Counted from the first letter of the stretch, positions 38,579 through 48,654 are shown. The stretch: 64,000 bases of DNA from Cytophagales bacterium (GCA_033344775.1 JAWPMT010000002.1:1-64000), one strand, 5' to 3'. The notes: generated by a model from the letters alone, not told the origin. Numbers and translations: made by a program.

Positions 38579-39217
38579 ATGTCAGTTGAAAAACACATAG
38601 ACGTAACACTTAAGACGTCTTATCGTACGCTTAATTCGCTAAAGTCCACTACCAGGAAGATTTGGATTGTTTTTCATGGGCAAGGTCAGCTGACAGAGTT
38701 TTTCCTGAAAAAATTTGAAGTACTGGATCCGAATGAGCATTTCATTATTGCGCCGCAGGGACTTTCCAAATATTACCTCAATGGCTTTACTGGGCGGGTA
38801 GGTGCTTCCTGGATGACCAAAGAAGATCGACTGACAGAAATTGAGAATCAGGCCCGGTATGTTGATGCAGTCGTTGAAGCCGAACTTGGGGATCACTCAG
38901 CCGAAATAGTCCTCCTGGGCTTCTCTCAGGGTACAGCTACCATGATGCGTTATGCGAAGCATGCTCAGCTGACTTTCAATAAAATGATTGTTTGGGCGGG
39001 TACTATTCCTCTTGAACTTACTCCTGAAATGGTAGTACATTGGTCTGATTTACAGGCGCATTTTGTTTACGGAGATGAAGATCAATTTGATTCCAATGGC
39101 CAGTTTGATCAGGAACATCAGAAATTCGAAGCACTTATTGGACGGCCGGCCAACAAGTTGGTCTTTCATGGAAAGCATGAGGTTAAAGCCGAGATTCTCG
39201 GAGATTTTAACCTTTAA
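38579..39217 (+). CDS. Phospholipase/carboxylesterase-type alpha/beta hydrolase
   Basis: 212 residues from the ATG at 38579 (the frame is open further upstream, but only inside the DUF819 gene). The nucleophile lies in LLGFSQGTATM, the Asp in VYGDEDQFD, and His in FHGKHEVKAEIL. Cytoplasmic; the layout fits the YpfH/Est-type small esterases. Substrate unknown. Confidence 0.8.
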   Translation: MSVEKHIDVTLKTSYRTLNSLKSTTRKIWIVFHGQGQLTEFFLKKFEVLDPNEHFIIAPQGLSKYYLNGFTGRVGASWMTKEDRLTEIENQARYVDAVVEAELGDHSAEIVLLGFSQGTATMMRYAKHAQLTFNKMIVWAGTIPLELTPEMVVHWSDLQAHFVYGDEDQFDSNGQFDQEHQKFEALIGRPANKLVFHGKHEVKAEILGDFNL

Positions 39218-39464
39218 TTGATCACGTAATAGGTTCAGAAAATTCAGCCAAACTTCTGGCAACTCCTGTTGCTTTAGAGAAAGGGTTTTGGGATTACCTA
39301 TTGTTTCTTGGGCCAGATCTCATGCTCGCAAAGGTCTCATCAGATTCTAATCAACCTTTTCACAGGTGATTAATTTTGTTGTTGTCCTGATAAAAGTCAG
39401 TGTTCATGACTTTTCAATCGTTTGCATAATTGGTAAATTGCTTAGGAACCAAAGAGAGCTTGCC

Positions 39465-39683
39465 ATGAATACAAACGAGAATGTTGTCGTAAAAGGGAGG
39501 TTTGACCACCGATTTTATTCCATTGGCATACAGGACTACAATCAAATCCTGGAATTGATCAATCAATATCATGAAAGCATTAATAATCTACCGGACGAAA
39601 AACGTGTGGTAGCGACGCCCTTGCTGGAAGGGAATACCAAAGACCAATGCGTGCTTCGAGTCAATGAGGTGGTTTTTGTTTGA
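39465..39683 (+). CDS. Small protein of unknown function (72 aa)
   Basis: 72 residues from the ATG at 39465, preceded by an AGAGAG site. It has no hydrophobic segment. The sequence (FYSIGIQDYNQILELIN, VATPLLEGNTKDQC) is protein-like and not an overlap of another gene. Upstream to 39217 nothing coding is seen. No family recognised. Confidence 0.55.
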   Translation: MNTNENVVVKGRFDHRFYSIGIQDYNQILELINQYHESINNLPDEKRVVATPLLEGNTKDQCVLRVNEVVFV

Positions 39684-39861
39684 ATTTACAGGATTCAAAG
39701 TCCTGTAATGGAATACTACGCATTAAACGCAACGAAAAAGATTAAATGCAGGCTACTTCACAAGCTAATTTTCTAGGCAACTAATATCGTGCCTGCTGAA
39801 CGGTATAGAGATAGACACACCTTTACTTGACCCATATTGAGTTCCTTCTCATATTTGAAAC

Positions 39862-40587
39862 ATGAGTGCTTCAAAAGGAACCCTCTTGTTTGTGCATGGC
39901 ATGTGTCATGGAAGTTGGTGCTGGCATGATGCTTTTATTCCCTTTTTTGAGAGCAAGGGGTATCAGTGCTTGGCCATTGAACTGGAAGGTCATCAAGAAG
40001 GAAATGAAGAGTCTATTAGACATGTAAGACTCTCAGATTTTGATCGAAATATTAAGGAAGCAGTAAAAGCCATAAAGGAACCACCCATCATCATTGGACA
40101 TTCTATGGGAGGTATGGCGGTTCAACGCTATTTGAGGAAAGGGACCTGCAAAAAAGCTGTTTTGCTAGCCACCGTTCCTGCTAAGGGTGCACTTGCTGCG
40201 AGTTTACGAGTGATCAAAAAACATCCAGGTTCCATCAAATACTTATTGAAAGGAGACCTCCTGGGATTTACCCGTGCTTATGACCAACTGTTTTTTGGTA
40301 CAGAAATTTCGGACAAGAAGAGAAGTACTTATCGAAAGAAGCTTTGTGCCGAGTCTTTTATCGCCTACCTGCAATTGTTGTTTCCATTGGGAAAATCCAA
40401 TTATTCAGGACCCATGCTGGTCATAGGAGGAGAGGAAGATGAGATCTTTACTACCCGGGAGATGGCGCAAACCGCAAAAAAATATGGAGCCGATCTGGAC
40501 ATCATTGCGGGAGGCGCACATGATCTCATGATCGATACCCAAAAGCAGGAAGTCGCGAAGATCATCCATCGTTGGATGCATCAATAA
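39862..40587 (+). CDS. Alpha/beta hydrolase
   Basis: 241 residues. The fold starts with LLFVHGMCHGSWCWHD (oxyanion region), the nucleophile is in IIGHSMGGMAV, the acid is in GGEEDEIFTT and the His in GGAHDLMID. Cytoplasmic and unlinked to its neighbours. Related to plant-esterase-like and lysophospholipase-like hydrolases; substrate unknown. Confidence 0.85.
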   Translation: MSASKGTLLFVHGMCHGSWCWHDAFIPFFESKGYQCLAIELEGHQEGNEESIRHVRLSDFDRNIKEAVKAIKEPPIIIGHSMGGMAVQRYLRKGTCKKAVLLATVPAKGALAASLRVIKKHPGSIKYLLKGDLLGFTRAYDQLFFGTEISDKKRSTYRKKLCAESFIAYLQLLFPLGKSNYSGPMLVIGGEEDEIFTTREMAQTAKKYGADLDIIAGGAHDLMIDTQKQEVAKIIHRWMHQ

Positions 40588-40623
40588 ATTAAGGAGCGAA
40601 CAGATTTTTCTCTTGATCCAAGA

Positions 40624-42174
40624 TTAACAATACTGCGCTTTACCTTGTAGCTTTTTCAGAATTGCCTGACCAGTCGGAGTAGTTGCCAATCCACCAAGCC
40701 CGGTACAACTCAATTCATGGGCCATCATATCACCTACTTCTTTCATGCTTTGAACGACCTCATCGTAGGGGATCAAATATTCATAATTGGCTAGTGCCAT
40801 ATTGGCACAGGACAGGGCATTAGAAGCAGCCATCACATTTTTTCCTAAACATGGCGCTTCTACACGATTGCCTATCGGATCGCAGACAATGCCTAGTGCG
40901 TTTTGAAGCGCCAGAGAAGCCGCAGCTACTGCTTGATGTAAAGAGCCATTCATCAGGCTAACCAAACCCGCAGCAGCCATGGAGCCACCTGCGCCAGTTT
41001 CTGCCTGACATCCGGCTACTTCTGCCGCAAACGTGGCATGTTCTGAAATGAAAACGCCCATGATCCCAGCGGCCAGAAGGGCTTTGGCCACTGCCTCTTC
41101 GGAGGCATTCTGGTGTTCGGCAGCTCCCAGGATAGCACCCGGCAAGGCACCGCACGAACCCGCAGTAGGTGCAGCCACAAAGACACCCATGGAACTCTTG
41201 ACTTCCATCATGGCTGTGGTAAAAAGGACGATGGTGTTGAGCATGCCTCCATCGAGCAGTTGATTGGCTTCCATTTTATCTTTAAAACCTGGTGATTGCG
41301 CCGGCAAAATGCGATCTTCATAGGCCTTGCCTTTCAAACCTTCTGCTATTCCCGCTTGCATGATTTGAGCGATGTTACGCATTTGTTGAAAGACCTCTTC
41401 TTTAGTGGCATTGCCTCGTGCGCTTTCGTATTCTAATGCCAATTCCCATAATTCCAGGTTTTCACGTTCGCCTATTTCCAGCATTTCTTTGCAGGTGATG
41501 AAGGGAACTTTTAAGTCTTTTCGAGATAGGGTAGGGAGGACAGGTTTTAAATAACATACCTGATGTACATCCGTAAGCGCCTCAAAATACTGGACCTCAG
41601 CCGTTGAAAAGGGAATTGATTGCCTGATTTGCACAAAGGTCTTGTGTAGAAAGGGTTCTGATTGATCGTTATCCGGTATGGACTTCATCAATTGAGAAGG
41701 ATTGGGACTGAATATCAGTAGTTCATGGAAATCTCCGCAGATACTGAGATTGGAACCGTCGATCTCCTGGATTTCCATCATGCCACCACCGGTGCTGATC
41801 GCGTTGATTTTGTGACTGATTTTGCTATTACTGATCCTGATCCGGTAATTGTTGGGATGCGTGGCACCGTAACTAACGTAATTAACCTGAATGTCAATTC
41901 CGGATTGTGCAACATGCCCCTGATAATGCATCATCCGAGGATCATCAGCTTGCCAGCCCATCAGCCCACCGTACAAGCCCATATCCGTGCCCTGGCTTTC
42001 GTGGGTTGTAACCAGTGACCCATTCGGATCATAATCAATTTCTACTCTAGTGATTTCCCCTGACATCAAGTCGTTGAGTAGGAGACCTATGCGGCAGGCT
42101 GCGGCACTGTGTGAGCTTGATGGGCCGCGCATAACTGGTCCGATCACATCATTGAAAATACTGGAAATGGCCAT
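40624..42174 (-). CDS. L-serine dehydratase (ammonia-lyase), iron-sulfur type
   Basis: 516 residues in one chain: a beta domain first (GPVMRGPSSSHSAA, about 1-180), then the alpha domain (about 215-510) with cysteines in PTAGSCGALPG, VAGCQAETGAGG and CDPIGNRVEAPCLGKN that bind the 4Fe-4S cluster. It deaminates L-serine to pyruvate and ammonia. The single-chain beta-alpha form is like SdaA/SdaB. Confidence 0.93.
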   Translation of the reverse strand: MAISSIFNDVIGPVMRGPSSSHSAAACRIGLLLNDLMSGEITRVEIDYDPNGSLVTTHESQGTDMGLYGGLMGWQADDPRMMHYQGHVAQSGIDIQVNYVSYGATHPNNYRIRISNSKISHKINAISTGGGMMEIQEIDGSNLSICGDFHELLIFSPNPSQLMKSIPDNDQSEPFLHKTFVQIRQSIPFSTAEVQYFEALTDVHQVCYLKPVLPTLSRKDLKVPFITCKEMLEIGERENLELWELALEYESARGNATKEEVFQQMRNIAQIMQAGIAEGLKGKAYEDRILPAQSPGFKDKMEANQLLDGGMLNTIVLFTTAMMEVKSSMGVFVAAPTAGSCGALPGAILGAAEHQNASEEAVAKALLAAGIMGVFISEHATFAAEVAGCQAETGAGGSMAAAGLVSLMNGSLHQAVAAASLALQNALGIVCDPIGNRVEAPCLGKNVMAASNALSCANMALANYEYLIPYDEVVQSMKEVGDMMAHELSCTGLGGLATTPTGQAILKKLQGKAQYC

Positions 42175-42273
42175 TGGAAAGGATATTGAACCTAATCAAA
42201 GCTACTTCATTTAGCGGTTTTGGTCAAAAGCAGCATTTTGTTAAAAAAGGTTGTAAAATGCATTCAAAGGGAA

Positions 42274-44049
42274 ATGCTGCAAAATAATTCAGCCGCATGC
42301 ACGTCTTTACAACAATTACAAACCGACAAAACATCCTTGAAAACCCTGATCAGCCTTACATTCATAACAATGCTGTCTTGTAGTACAGCACAAGATCATA
42401 ACTCAGTAGACTTAACTGAAAAATATGCTAACGGATCTGGGATCTTACTTAACCCTGTTAAAGATCAGCAACTGAAAGATTTAGTACTTCTTGGAAAGGT
42501 CTGGGGTTTCTTAAAATACTACCACCCCGAAGTAGCAAAAGGTACGTTCAATTGGGATTATGAATTATTTCAGATCCTTTCAGCTTTTCAAGAGACGCAA
42601 CAGAAGGACCACAATGCACTGTTAATAGCTTGGCTGGATAAACTGGGAGAGGTAACGAATTGTGCTACTTGTCGTGAACTCGATCCTGAGGCTTATCTCC
42701 ATCCGGACCATTCATGGATCAATGAGTTGGATAATGAAGTTTCTAAAAGGTTGCAGGTGATATTGAAGTCTGAGCCACCATCAACCCATCATTATGTTAG
42801 TTTTCCATCAAGAGGCGGCAATCCAAACTTGACCAATGAGTTATCCTATGAACACATGCCCTATCCGGATGAAGGTTACCGACTATTAAGTCTCTTTCGT
42901 TACTGGAACATCATCGAATATTTTTCTCCTTATAAGTATTTAACGCATAAAAATTGGGATGATGTACTGGAGGAATACATCACTGTTTTTTTAGGAGCGA
43001 AAGATGAGCTGGCTTACGAACTATCGATCATGAAATTTATGACGGAAATTGGGGATAGTCACGGGTGGACCATTGAAGGCGATGAAAGATATGTAGAGTG
43101 GCTCGGACGATATGTGCCACCAATCCATGTCCGTTTTGTTGAAGGGCAATTAGTTGTGACGGATTTCTACAAAGACGAATTTAAAGCCACAATTGATTTG
43201 TCGTTAGGAACAGTAATCACTCACATCAATGGTCGTTTGGTGGCTGATATTGTTAAGGAAAAAATGCCTTATTATCCAGCATCCAATAAAGGAGCGCTGA
43301 TGCGGGATATGGCCCCAGACATGTTGAAGTCAAATGATAAAGAGATCACCCTTACGATCAAGGAGGATTCTGGGAATTCACGCAAACTGAAGTTGCAGCT
43401 ATTTGAAAAAGGAAAGTTCAAACGGTACGGATCTTACCCTCCTGTAGAAGGGCCATCTTATCGTTGGCTGGAGGATAGCATTGGTTATGTCACCTTGCAA
43501 AACATCACGGAGGATGATGTTTGGGAGCTTCGAAAAACATTCAAAGAAGCGAAGGGGATCATTGTGGATATTCGTAATTACCCCTCGACATATGTTGGAT
43601 TTGATCTAGGCGCATTTTTCATTAAAAAGACAAGGACATTTTCCAAATTTACCAGTGGAAGCGTGTCGATTCCGGGACAGTTTACATTCACTGATCCAAC
43701 TAAATTGTACTACACCACGCAACCTTATAAAAAAGGAAAAGTCGTGGTGTTAGTGAATGAATTTACTCAAAGCATGGCAGAGTATACTACCATGGCTTTC
43801 AAAGCAGGCCATAATACGACTATTATGGGGAATAATACAGCTGGAGCTGATGGAAATGTGTCCAAATTCTTTCTGCCCGGAGGGGTCAAATTACTGTATA
43901 GTGGTATCGGGGTTTACTACCCTGATGGAACACCAACTCAACGAATTGGTATAGTACCGGATATAGTAGTAAGGCCTACAATTCAGGGAATTCGGGAAGG
44001 AAGAGATGAAGAATTGGAAGCGGCTATTCAATTCCTTCAAAAAGAATAG
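42274..44049 (+). CDS. S41-family peptidase lipoprotein
   Basis: 591 residues from the ATG at 42274 (a TTG at 42220 is in frame). A hydrophobic stretch ending in MLSC (Cys near residue 36) is a lipobox. A PDZ-like region precedes the S41 domain, whose catalytic Ser is in NEFTQSMAEYTTMAF and which has GNNTAGADG. VTLQNITEDDVWELR and GIIVDIRNYPS are typical of the C-terminal processing peptidase family. It probably degrades envelope proteins. Confidence 0.82.
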   Translation: MLQNNSAACTSLQQLQTDKTSLKTLISLTFITMLSCSTAQDHNSVDLTEKYANGSGILLNPVKDQQLKDLVLLGKVWGFLKYYHPEVAKGTFNWDYELFQILSAFQETQQKDHNALLIAWLDKLGEVTNCATCRELDPEAYLHPDHSWINELDNEVSKRLQVILKSEPPSTHHYVSFPSRGGNPNLTNELSYEHMPYPDEGYRLLSLFRYWNIIEYFSPYKYLTHKNWDDVLEEYITVFLGAKDELAYELSIMKFMTEIGDSHGWTIEGDERYVEWLGRYVPPIHVRFVEGQLVVTDFYKDEFKATIDLSLGTVITHINGRLVADIVKEKMPYYPASNKGALMRDMAPDMLKSNDKEITLTIKEDSGNSRKLKLQLFEKGKFKRYGSYPPVEGPSYRWLEDSIGYVTLQNITEDDVWELRKTFKEAKGIIVDIRNYPSTYVGFDLGAFFIKKTRTFSKFTSGSVSIPGQFTFTDPTKLYYTTQPYKKGKVVVLVNEFTQSMAEYTTMAFKAGHNTTIMGNNTAGADGNVSKFFLPGGVKLLYSGIGVYYPDGTPTQRIGIVPDIVVRPTIQGIREGRDEELEAAIQFLQKE

Positions 44050-44065
44050 CCGTTTATGCTAAAAA

Positions 44066-45283
44066 CTACTTCGGTAATACTGCCTCGTTGTAGTTATGCT
44101 TGTCCTTGGTAAACTCCCGATAATAGTTATTGATCTTGATGTCCTGCTCCAATAAGTGAGCAATCAGGGCCGCTCGGATCCATACACCATTTTTCGCCTG
44201 CTTGAAGTAGATCGCACGTTCGTCCTTGTCAACTTCTGTCTCGATTTCCTCGTTTCGGGGGAATGGGTGCATGATCTTGGCGTAACGCTTCATTTTGTAA
44301 ACCAGGTCCTCTGTAAGAAAAAACCTGCTCTTCAGTTCGTGCGTCAGGTAAGCGTTCATTTCATCGTCATTGTGCTCATTTTGGATCCGCGTCATGTAGA
44401 GGATATCCAATTTACCGACCACTTCTTCGCTCAGCTCATTTTTGATGTGAACTTTGATGCCTGCATTCCGCAGTTGTGAAGTCAAAGCGTCCGGCACACC
44501 CAGTTTCGGATGGTCAGGGCAAATGAAGTAGACCTCAACATTTTTGTAGTTGTTGGCTAGAATGGAAACCAGAGATCGAACCGTACGTCCGCGTCCTACA
44601 TCTCCGCAAAATCCATAAACTTTGTTGTCTGGTCCGCCTTTCTTTTCTTCCAGCTCCGGGTACTTCTTGAGTAGACGATCATACTCATAAGTGCCTTTAT
44701 TGGTCGGGTCGGCAAATTCGAAGCTTCGGTAGATGGTGTAAATGTCCAGCAACGCTTGTGTAGGGTGCTCATCTGCTCCTGAACCGGCATTGATGATTGG
44801 CACATTTTTGTTGTTGAAGGAATGAAGGTCGTTCATCAGGTAAGCACAGCACTCAGCGAGATTAGGGCGAACACTCCGCATGATCAGAATGTCGGCATAG
44901 CTGGTGTACATGCGAATAGAATCATAGATAGATTCTCCCTTGTACTCCGATGAAATACTGGTATCTCGAGTTTCCGAAATTTCCAGTCCGAGGATCTGAC
45001 AGGCCTTTTCGAAAGACTTGAAAGTACGGGTAGAACTTTGCGTGAAATACAGCTCTGCTCCTTTGTTATCCAGCAATCCTTTCAGGAATTTACCGCCTTT
45101 TTCATCGCGCCGCAATACTTTGATCTGCTCGGCAAGATGGCACAAATGATCTAATGTTTCCCGGTCCAGCTGATCCGAGAAAATCATGTGATCCAGTGAA
45201 TTGTTGGACTTAAAATCGTTGATTTTGACTTTTTTAGGTCTTTTCAAACGGTCGCTAAAGCGTTGGGTAAGGTCGTGACTCAT
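44066..45283 (-). CDS. pyrB: Aspartate carbamoyltransferase, long form
   Basis: 405 residues, about 90 longer than the usual catalytic chain. Carbamoyl-phosphate site SSTRTFKSFEKA, HPTQALLDIYTI (HPTQ marks the aspartate rather than the ornithine enzyme) and HPFPRNEEI are present. The extra length is an N-terminal extension and an insertion after about residue 190 (Lys/Glu-rich). It makes N-carbamoylaspartate for pyrimidine synthesis. No pyrI regulatory gene is beside it. Confidence 0.88.
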   Translation of the reverse strand: MSHDLTQRFSDRLKRPKKVKINDFKSNNSLDHMIFSDQLDRETLDHLCHLAEQIKVLRRDEKGGKFLKGLLDNKGAELYFTQSSTRTFKSFEKACQILGLEISETRDTSISSEYKGESIYDSIRMYTSYADILIMRSVRPNLAECCAYLMNDLHSFNNKNVPIINAGSGADEHPTQALLDIYTIYRSFEFADPTNKGTYEYDRLLKKYPELEEKKGGPDNKVYGFCGDVGRGRTVRSLVSILANNYKNVEVYFICPDHPKLGVPDALTSQLRNAGIKVHIKNELSEEVVGKLDILYMTRIQNEHNDDEMNAYLTHELKSRFFLTEDLVYKMKRYAKIMHPFPRNEEIETEVDKDERAIYFKQAKNGVWIRAALIAHLLEQDIKINNYYREFTKDKHNYNEAVLPK

Positions 45284-45428
45284 ATATGGACAAATTACGC
45301 AAAAGTAATACGGGCACTTTGTCTGGCTAGAAGGTTTGGTCAGATTTTTTCATCAAAAATTGAAAAGATTGATTCAGGCTAAAGTTTGGACAAGCAGATA
45401 GGTTAAGTAGCCGTACAAAATTATTTTA

Positions 45429-45479
45429 CTTACAAATACGAAATTAAACGAAATATATTCCTTACATTTACGAAATAAA
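45429..45479 (+). promoter_or_regulatory. Direct repeats upstream of padR, candidate operator
   Basis: CTTACAAATACGAAATTAA (45429-45447) and CTTACATTTACGAAATAAA (45461-45479) are near-identical and start 32 bases apart, close to three helical turns. The second contains TACATTTA, one base from the -7 consensus. Bound repressor would cover the promoter of the PadR/permease operon. Confidence 0.5.
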
Positions 45480-45494
45480 TCAGAAAACGAAAAG

Positions 45495-45830
45495 ATGAAA
45501 GGCACGAATCTGGGGGAATTTGAAGAGCTCGTTTTGCTGACAGTGGGCATCCTTTACGATAATGCCTATAGCGTAGCCATTCAAAAGGAATTGATCGAGC
45601 AAACCAAAAGGCACATCACCATCAGTTCCGTGCATGCGGCTGTCTATCGGTTGGAGGAAAAAGGACTGCTGGATTCGAGGATGGGAGAGCAGAGCCAGAC
45701 CAGAGGAGGGAAGCGAAAGCGATTGTTTACCATCTCTAGGACTGGTAAAGTAGCCCTTGACAAGGCAAACGAATTGCGCAATAGCATGAGAAATCAAATT
45801 CCGGAAATCGCTTTTAAGAACCTCGGATGA
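45495..45830 (+). CDS. PadR-family transcriptional regulator
   Basis: 111 residues: a winged helix (ELVLLTVGILYDNAYSVAIQ, ISSVHAAVYRLEEKGLL, RGGKRKRLFTISRTG) with a short C-terminal dimerisation helix. PadR proteins repress efflux or stress genes until a ligand binds. Its stop overlaps the start of the permease gene (ATGA), the usual pairing in Bacteroidota, so it regulates its own operon. Confidence 0.92.
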   Translation: MKGTNLGEFEELVLLTVGILYDNAYSVAIQKELIEQTKRHITISSVHAAVYRLEEKGLLDSRMGEQSQTRGGKRKRLFTISRTGKVALDKANELRNSMRNQIPEIAFKNLG

Positions 45831-48493
45831 TGCCGCAGACCCCACCAAAGCTTCCATTGCATTTTTTGCGCTGGTTTTGCACCGAAGAACGATTGGAAGA
45901 GGTGGAGGGAGACTTGTTTGAGGTCTGGTGGGAACAACTCGAGGCTTCCAATCAATCAAAGGCCAACTGGCTTTACTGGTGGCTGGTATTTCGGAGTTTA
46001 CGGCGCTTTGCTTTGAAAAGGAATAAAACTCAATATAAATCAGGCTTCATTATGTTCTTTATACATCATCTCAAGGTCACTAATCGGAATTTGAGGAAAC
46101 ACAAGGTTACTACAAGTATCAATGTGCTGGGACTGGCCATTGGAATCAGTGCATTTATCGCCATCATAAATGTGGTGAATTATGAACGCAGTTTTGATCA
46201 TCACATACCTGACGGGGATCGTATCTATCGTATTCACACCCGGTTTACTGGTATCTTCAATGGTCAAAACCGAGGTGTTAGTACGGCATTGGTACCGTAT
46301 CTCAGAGAAAATGAATCAGATTTTGAAACAATAACGGCTTTTTATACAAGACGATTTGAAGGAGCTCCTGCAGCTATTGATGGCCAATCCGTCGAAAAGT
46401 ATGAAGGCATCAAATCGATATTTGCTGATTCGATGTTTTTCAAAGTTTTTAGGCAATATGAATGGCTTCATGGGGACCAGGAAACGGCCCTGGATGAACC
46501 ATATCAAGTGGTTTTGACCCAAGAGCAAGCAAATAAATACTTTGGAGACAAGCCATTGGAGCAAGTAATAGGACAGCAAATGACTTATCAGGATTCCCTG
46601 ACGACTACTGTTTCGGGAATTGTTAAACCATTTTTAGGGAACAGCGATTTTATCTTTACAGATGTTATCTCCATGTCTACCGCAAGAGTCTCATGGATCA
46701 AGGACAGCTATCAGATCGGTTGGAGTGGTACCAGTAGCAATTCCCAGGCCTGGGTGAAAATGCCGGAGCCAGTTACCGACCTGGACAGTGCACAGTTCCT
46801 AAAGGCTGCCAATGCGCATGTTGCCGAGTTAGAAAAGGATGAGTCCTATTATAAGCATTTCCATTTGCAGCCGCTCTCCGAACTTCATTTTTGGGGAGAT
46901 ATCGGAATCTTCGATTTCAGCGATCGCTCTCCCGCGGATAAACAGACCTTATTGATCCTTTCTTTGGTATCACTGGCAGTGCTGTTAATTGCGGTGTTCA
47001 ACTTCATAAATCTCGAATCAGCGCAGGTTTCATCGAAATCAAGGGAGGCAGGAGTGAGGAAGGTGATCGGCGGCAACACTGGGCTGCTGTTGCAGCGTTT
47101 TTTAACAGAAAGTCTGGTGGTCACTTTTATGGCAGTTCTGCTGTCGATTCCGCTGGCATATTTTGGTTTGATCTATTTCGAAAACTTTCTGCCCAATCCC
47201 ATTCCGTTGAACTGGGAAGACCCGTACTTCTGGTTACTGTTAGGAATCATCTTTTTGGTGGTGGGGATCCTTTCCGGTTTGTATCCGGCCATTTTACTTT
47301 CGTCGGTGAAAACGTCTAATGCTTTAAAAGCTTCATCCTACAATGCTCAGGGTAAACATGGTCTCCCATTCTTTCGGCGCATGTTCATTTCCTTTCAGTT
47401 TGCATTTTCGCAGCTACTCCTCATCTGCACCATTGCAGCTTCCTTGCAGTTGAGTTTTATGTTGAAGAAAGACATGGGTTTCGAACAAGAAGATATTTTG
47501 TTTTTAGAGACACCATGGGGAGAGCCTAAGAACAAACAGGAAATCCTGATCAATTACCTGGAGTCTGATGCTAAGATTGCGCAAGTACAGTTTCAAGAGG
47601 GACCACCGGCAGGAGGGGGAGGTTATAGCACCGACATACTGACCTACGTTACTGACGAAGCAAAGTATGAAATAGAAGTGGAACGGAAAGCAGCAGCTCC
47701 TGGCTATCTGGATTTTTATGGAATCCCATTGCTGGCCGGAGAGCTCTGGACATCTGAAGACCGTGAAGATCAATTGGTGGTTAGTGAGGCATTTGTGAGG
47801 AAAATGGGTTTGAAGCACCCGGCAGATGCGGTAGGCGAGTCACTGAAAGGCTGGCAAGATAAGTCTTTTACTATCGTAGGCGTCATGCAGGATTTCCATA
47901 CACGTTCCTTACGCACCGAAATCCTGCCTGTCATGTACGTGCCACTTAATGGCTGGGAAAGTTCTGTTGCCATGAAGATTAAAACCAGTGAAATGAAGGA
48001 GGCAATAGAACAAATCTCAAGTCATTGGTCAAAAGTATACCCTGATGACCCAGCAGAAGTCAAATTTCTTGATGAAAGCATCGGAAAGTACTATGAAGCT
48101 GAACAACAAACCTCCAGACTGTCGGGATTCACAACAATTATTGCCATTCTTATTTCTAGTTTGGGACTTTTCGGTTTGGTCTCGTTGACGATTGTTCATC
48201 GGACCAAAGAAGTGGGCATCAGGAAAGTATTAGGTGCTTCAGTGCTGCAAATTGGCATTTTGATCACCAGCGAATTTTTGATCATGACCTTGATCGCATT
48301 TTGTTTGGCTGTACCGGTAGCATATTACGCCATCGATTATTGGATGGATTCTTTTGCTTACCGGATTGATATCTCCTGGTGGGTTTATGCCGTAGGAGGG
48401 ATTGCCTCACTAATCGTCGCCCTAATCGCCATCAGTTCCAAGGTCTATCGGTCTACTCAGACCAATCCCGTGGAAGCCTTGCGATATGAGTAG
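45827..48493 (+). CDS. FtsX/MacB-type ABC permease with N-terminal prefix domain
   Basis: 888 residues. A PadR-associated prefix domain (about 1-75: LHFLRWFCTEERLEEVEGDL) precedes two MacB/FtsX units: periplasmic core domains around 115-360 and 505-750, and membrane spans near 95-115, 375-395, 420-445, 475-500, 520-540, 765-785, 815-835 and 855-875. The block VGIRKVLGASVLQIGIL is the typical FtsX loop. It needs a separate ATPase; the gene at 48711 is the obvious partner. Role probably envelope stress or drug efflux. Confidence 0.9.
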   Translation: MMPQTPPKLPLHFLRWFCTEERLEEVEGDLFEVWWEQLEASNQSKANWLYWWLVFRSLRRFALKRNKTQYKSGFIMFFIHHLKVTNRNLRKHKVTTSINVLGLAIGISAFIAIINVVNYERSFDHHIPDGDRIYRIHTRFTGIFNGQNRGVSTALVPYLRENESDFETITAFYTRRFEGAPAAIDGQSVEKYEGIKSIFADSMFFKVFRQYEWLHGDQETALDEPYQVVLTQEQANKYFGDKPLEQVIGQQMTYQDSLTTTVSGIVKPFLGNSDFIFTDVISMSTARVSWIKDSYQIGWSGTSSNSQAWVKMPEPVTDLDSAQFLKAANAHVAELEKDESYYKHFHLQPLSELHFWGDIGIFDFSDRSPADKQTLLILSLVSLAVLLIAVFNFINLESAQVSSKSREAGVRKVIGGNTGLLLQRFLTESLVVTFMAVLLSIPLAYFGLIYFENFLPNPIPLNWEDPYFWLLLGIIFLVVGILSGLYPAILLSSVKTSNALKASSYNAQGKHGLPFFRRMFISFQFAFSQLLLICTIAASLQLSFMLKKDMGFEQEDILFLETPWGEPKNKQEILINYLESDAKIAQVQFQEGPPAGGGGYSTDILTYVTDEAKYEIEVERKAAAPGYLDFYGIPLLAGELWTSEDREDQLVVSEAFVRKMGLKHPADAVGESLKGWQDKSFTIVGVMQDFHTRSLRTEILPVMYVPLNGWESSVAMKIKTSEMKEAIEQISSHWSKVYPDDPAEVKFLDESIGKYYEAEQQTSRLSGFTTIIAILISSLGLFGLVSLTIVHRTKEVGIRKVLGASVLQIGILITSEFLIMTLIAFCLAVPVAYYAIDYWMDSFAYRIDISWWVYAVGGIASLIVALIAISSKVYRSTQTNPVEALRYE

Positions 48494-48557
48494 AGTGTTT
48501 TTCAGTTTAGGTCGATTGCTCTAGAAACAATTTTTATCCATAAATGCGACAAATGAT

Positions 48558-48583
48558 CGTCCGAACTGTAACAAAAACGGACA
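48558..48583 (+). promoter_or_regulatory. Inverted repeat, candidate enhancer-binding site
   Basis: GTCCG (48559-48563) and CGGAC (48578-48582) are inverted half-sites 19 bases apart centre to centre, about 95 bases upstream of the start predicted from the sigma-54 promoter. This is the usual place for a sigma-54 activator site. Confidence 0.4.
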
Positions 48584-48638
48584 CTTTTACGTCTTTTATT
48601 TTATTTTAAAAACCTGAAAATCAATACTTTGTGTTTGA

Positions 48639-48654
48639 TGGCATGTCTTGTGCG
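48639..48654 (+). promoter_or_regulatory. Candidate sigma-54 promoter of the ABC ATPase gene
   Basis: TGGCATGTCTTGTGCG has GG and GC exactly 10 bases apart and matches nine of twelve fixed positions of the -24/-12 consensus TGGCACGnnnnTTGCA. Transcription would start near 48665, 46 bases before the ATG. Confidence 0.55.

Noticed and set aside
45281-45494. tRNA or other structured RNA in the spacer before padR
   Set aside because: No cloverleaf or conserved RNA pattern; only the direct repeats stand out.
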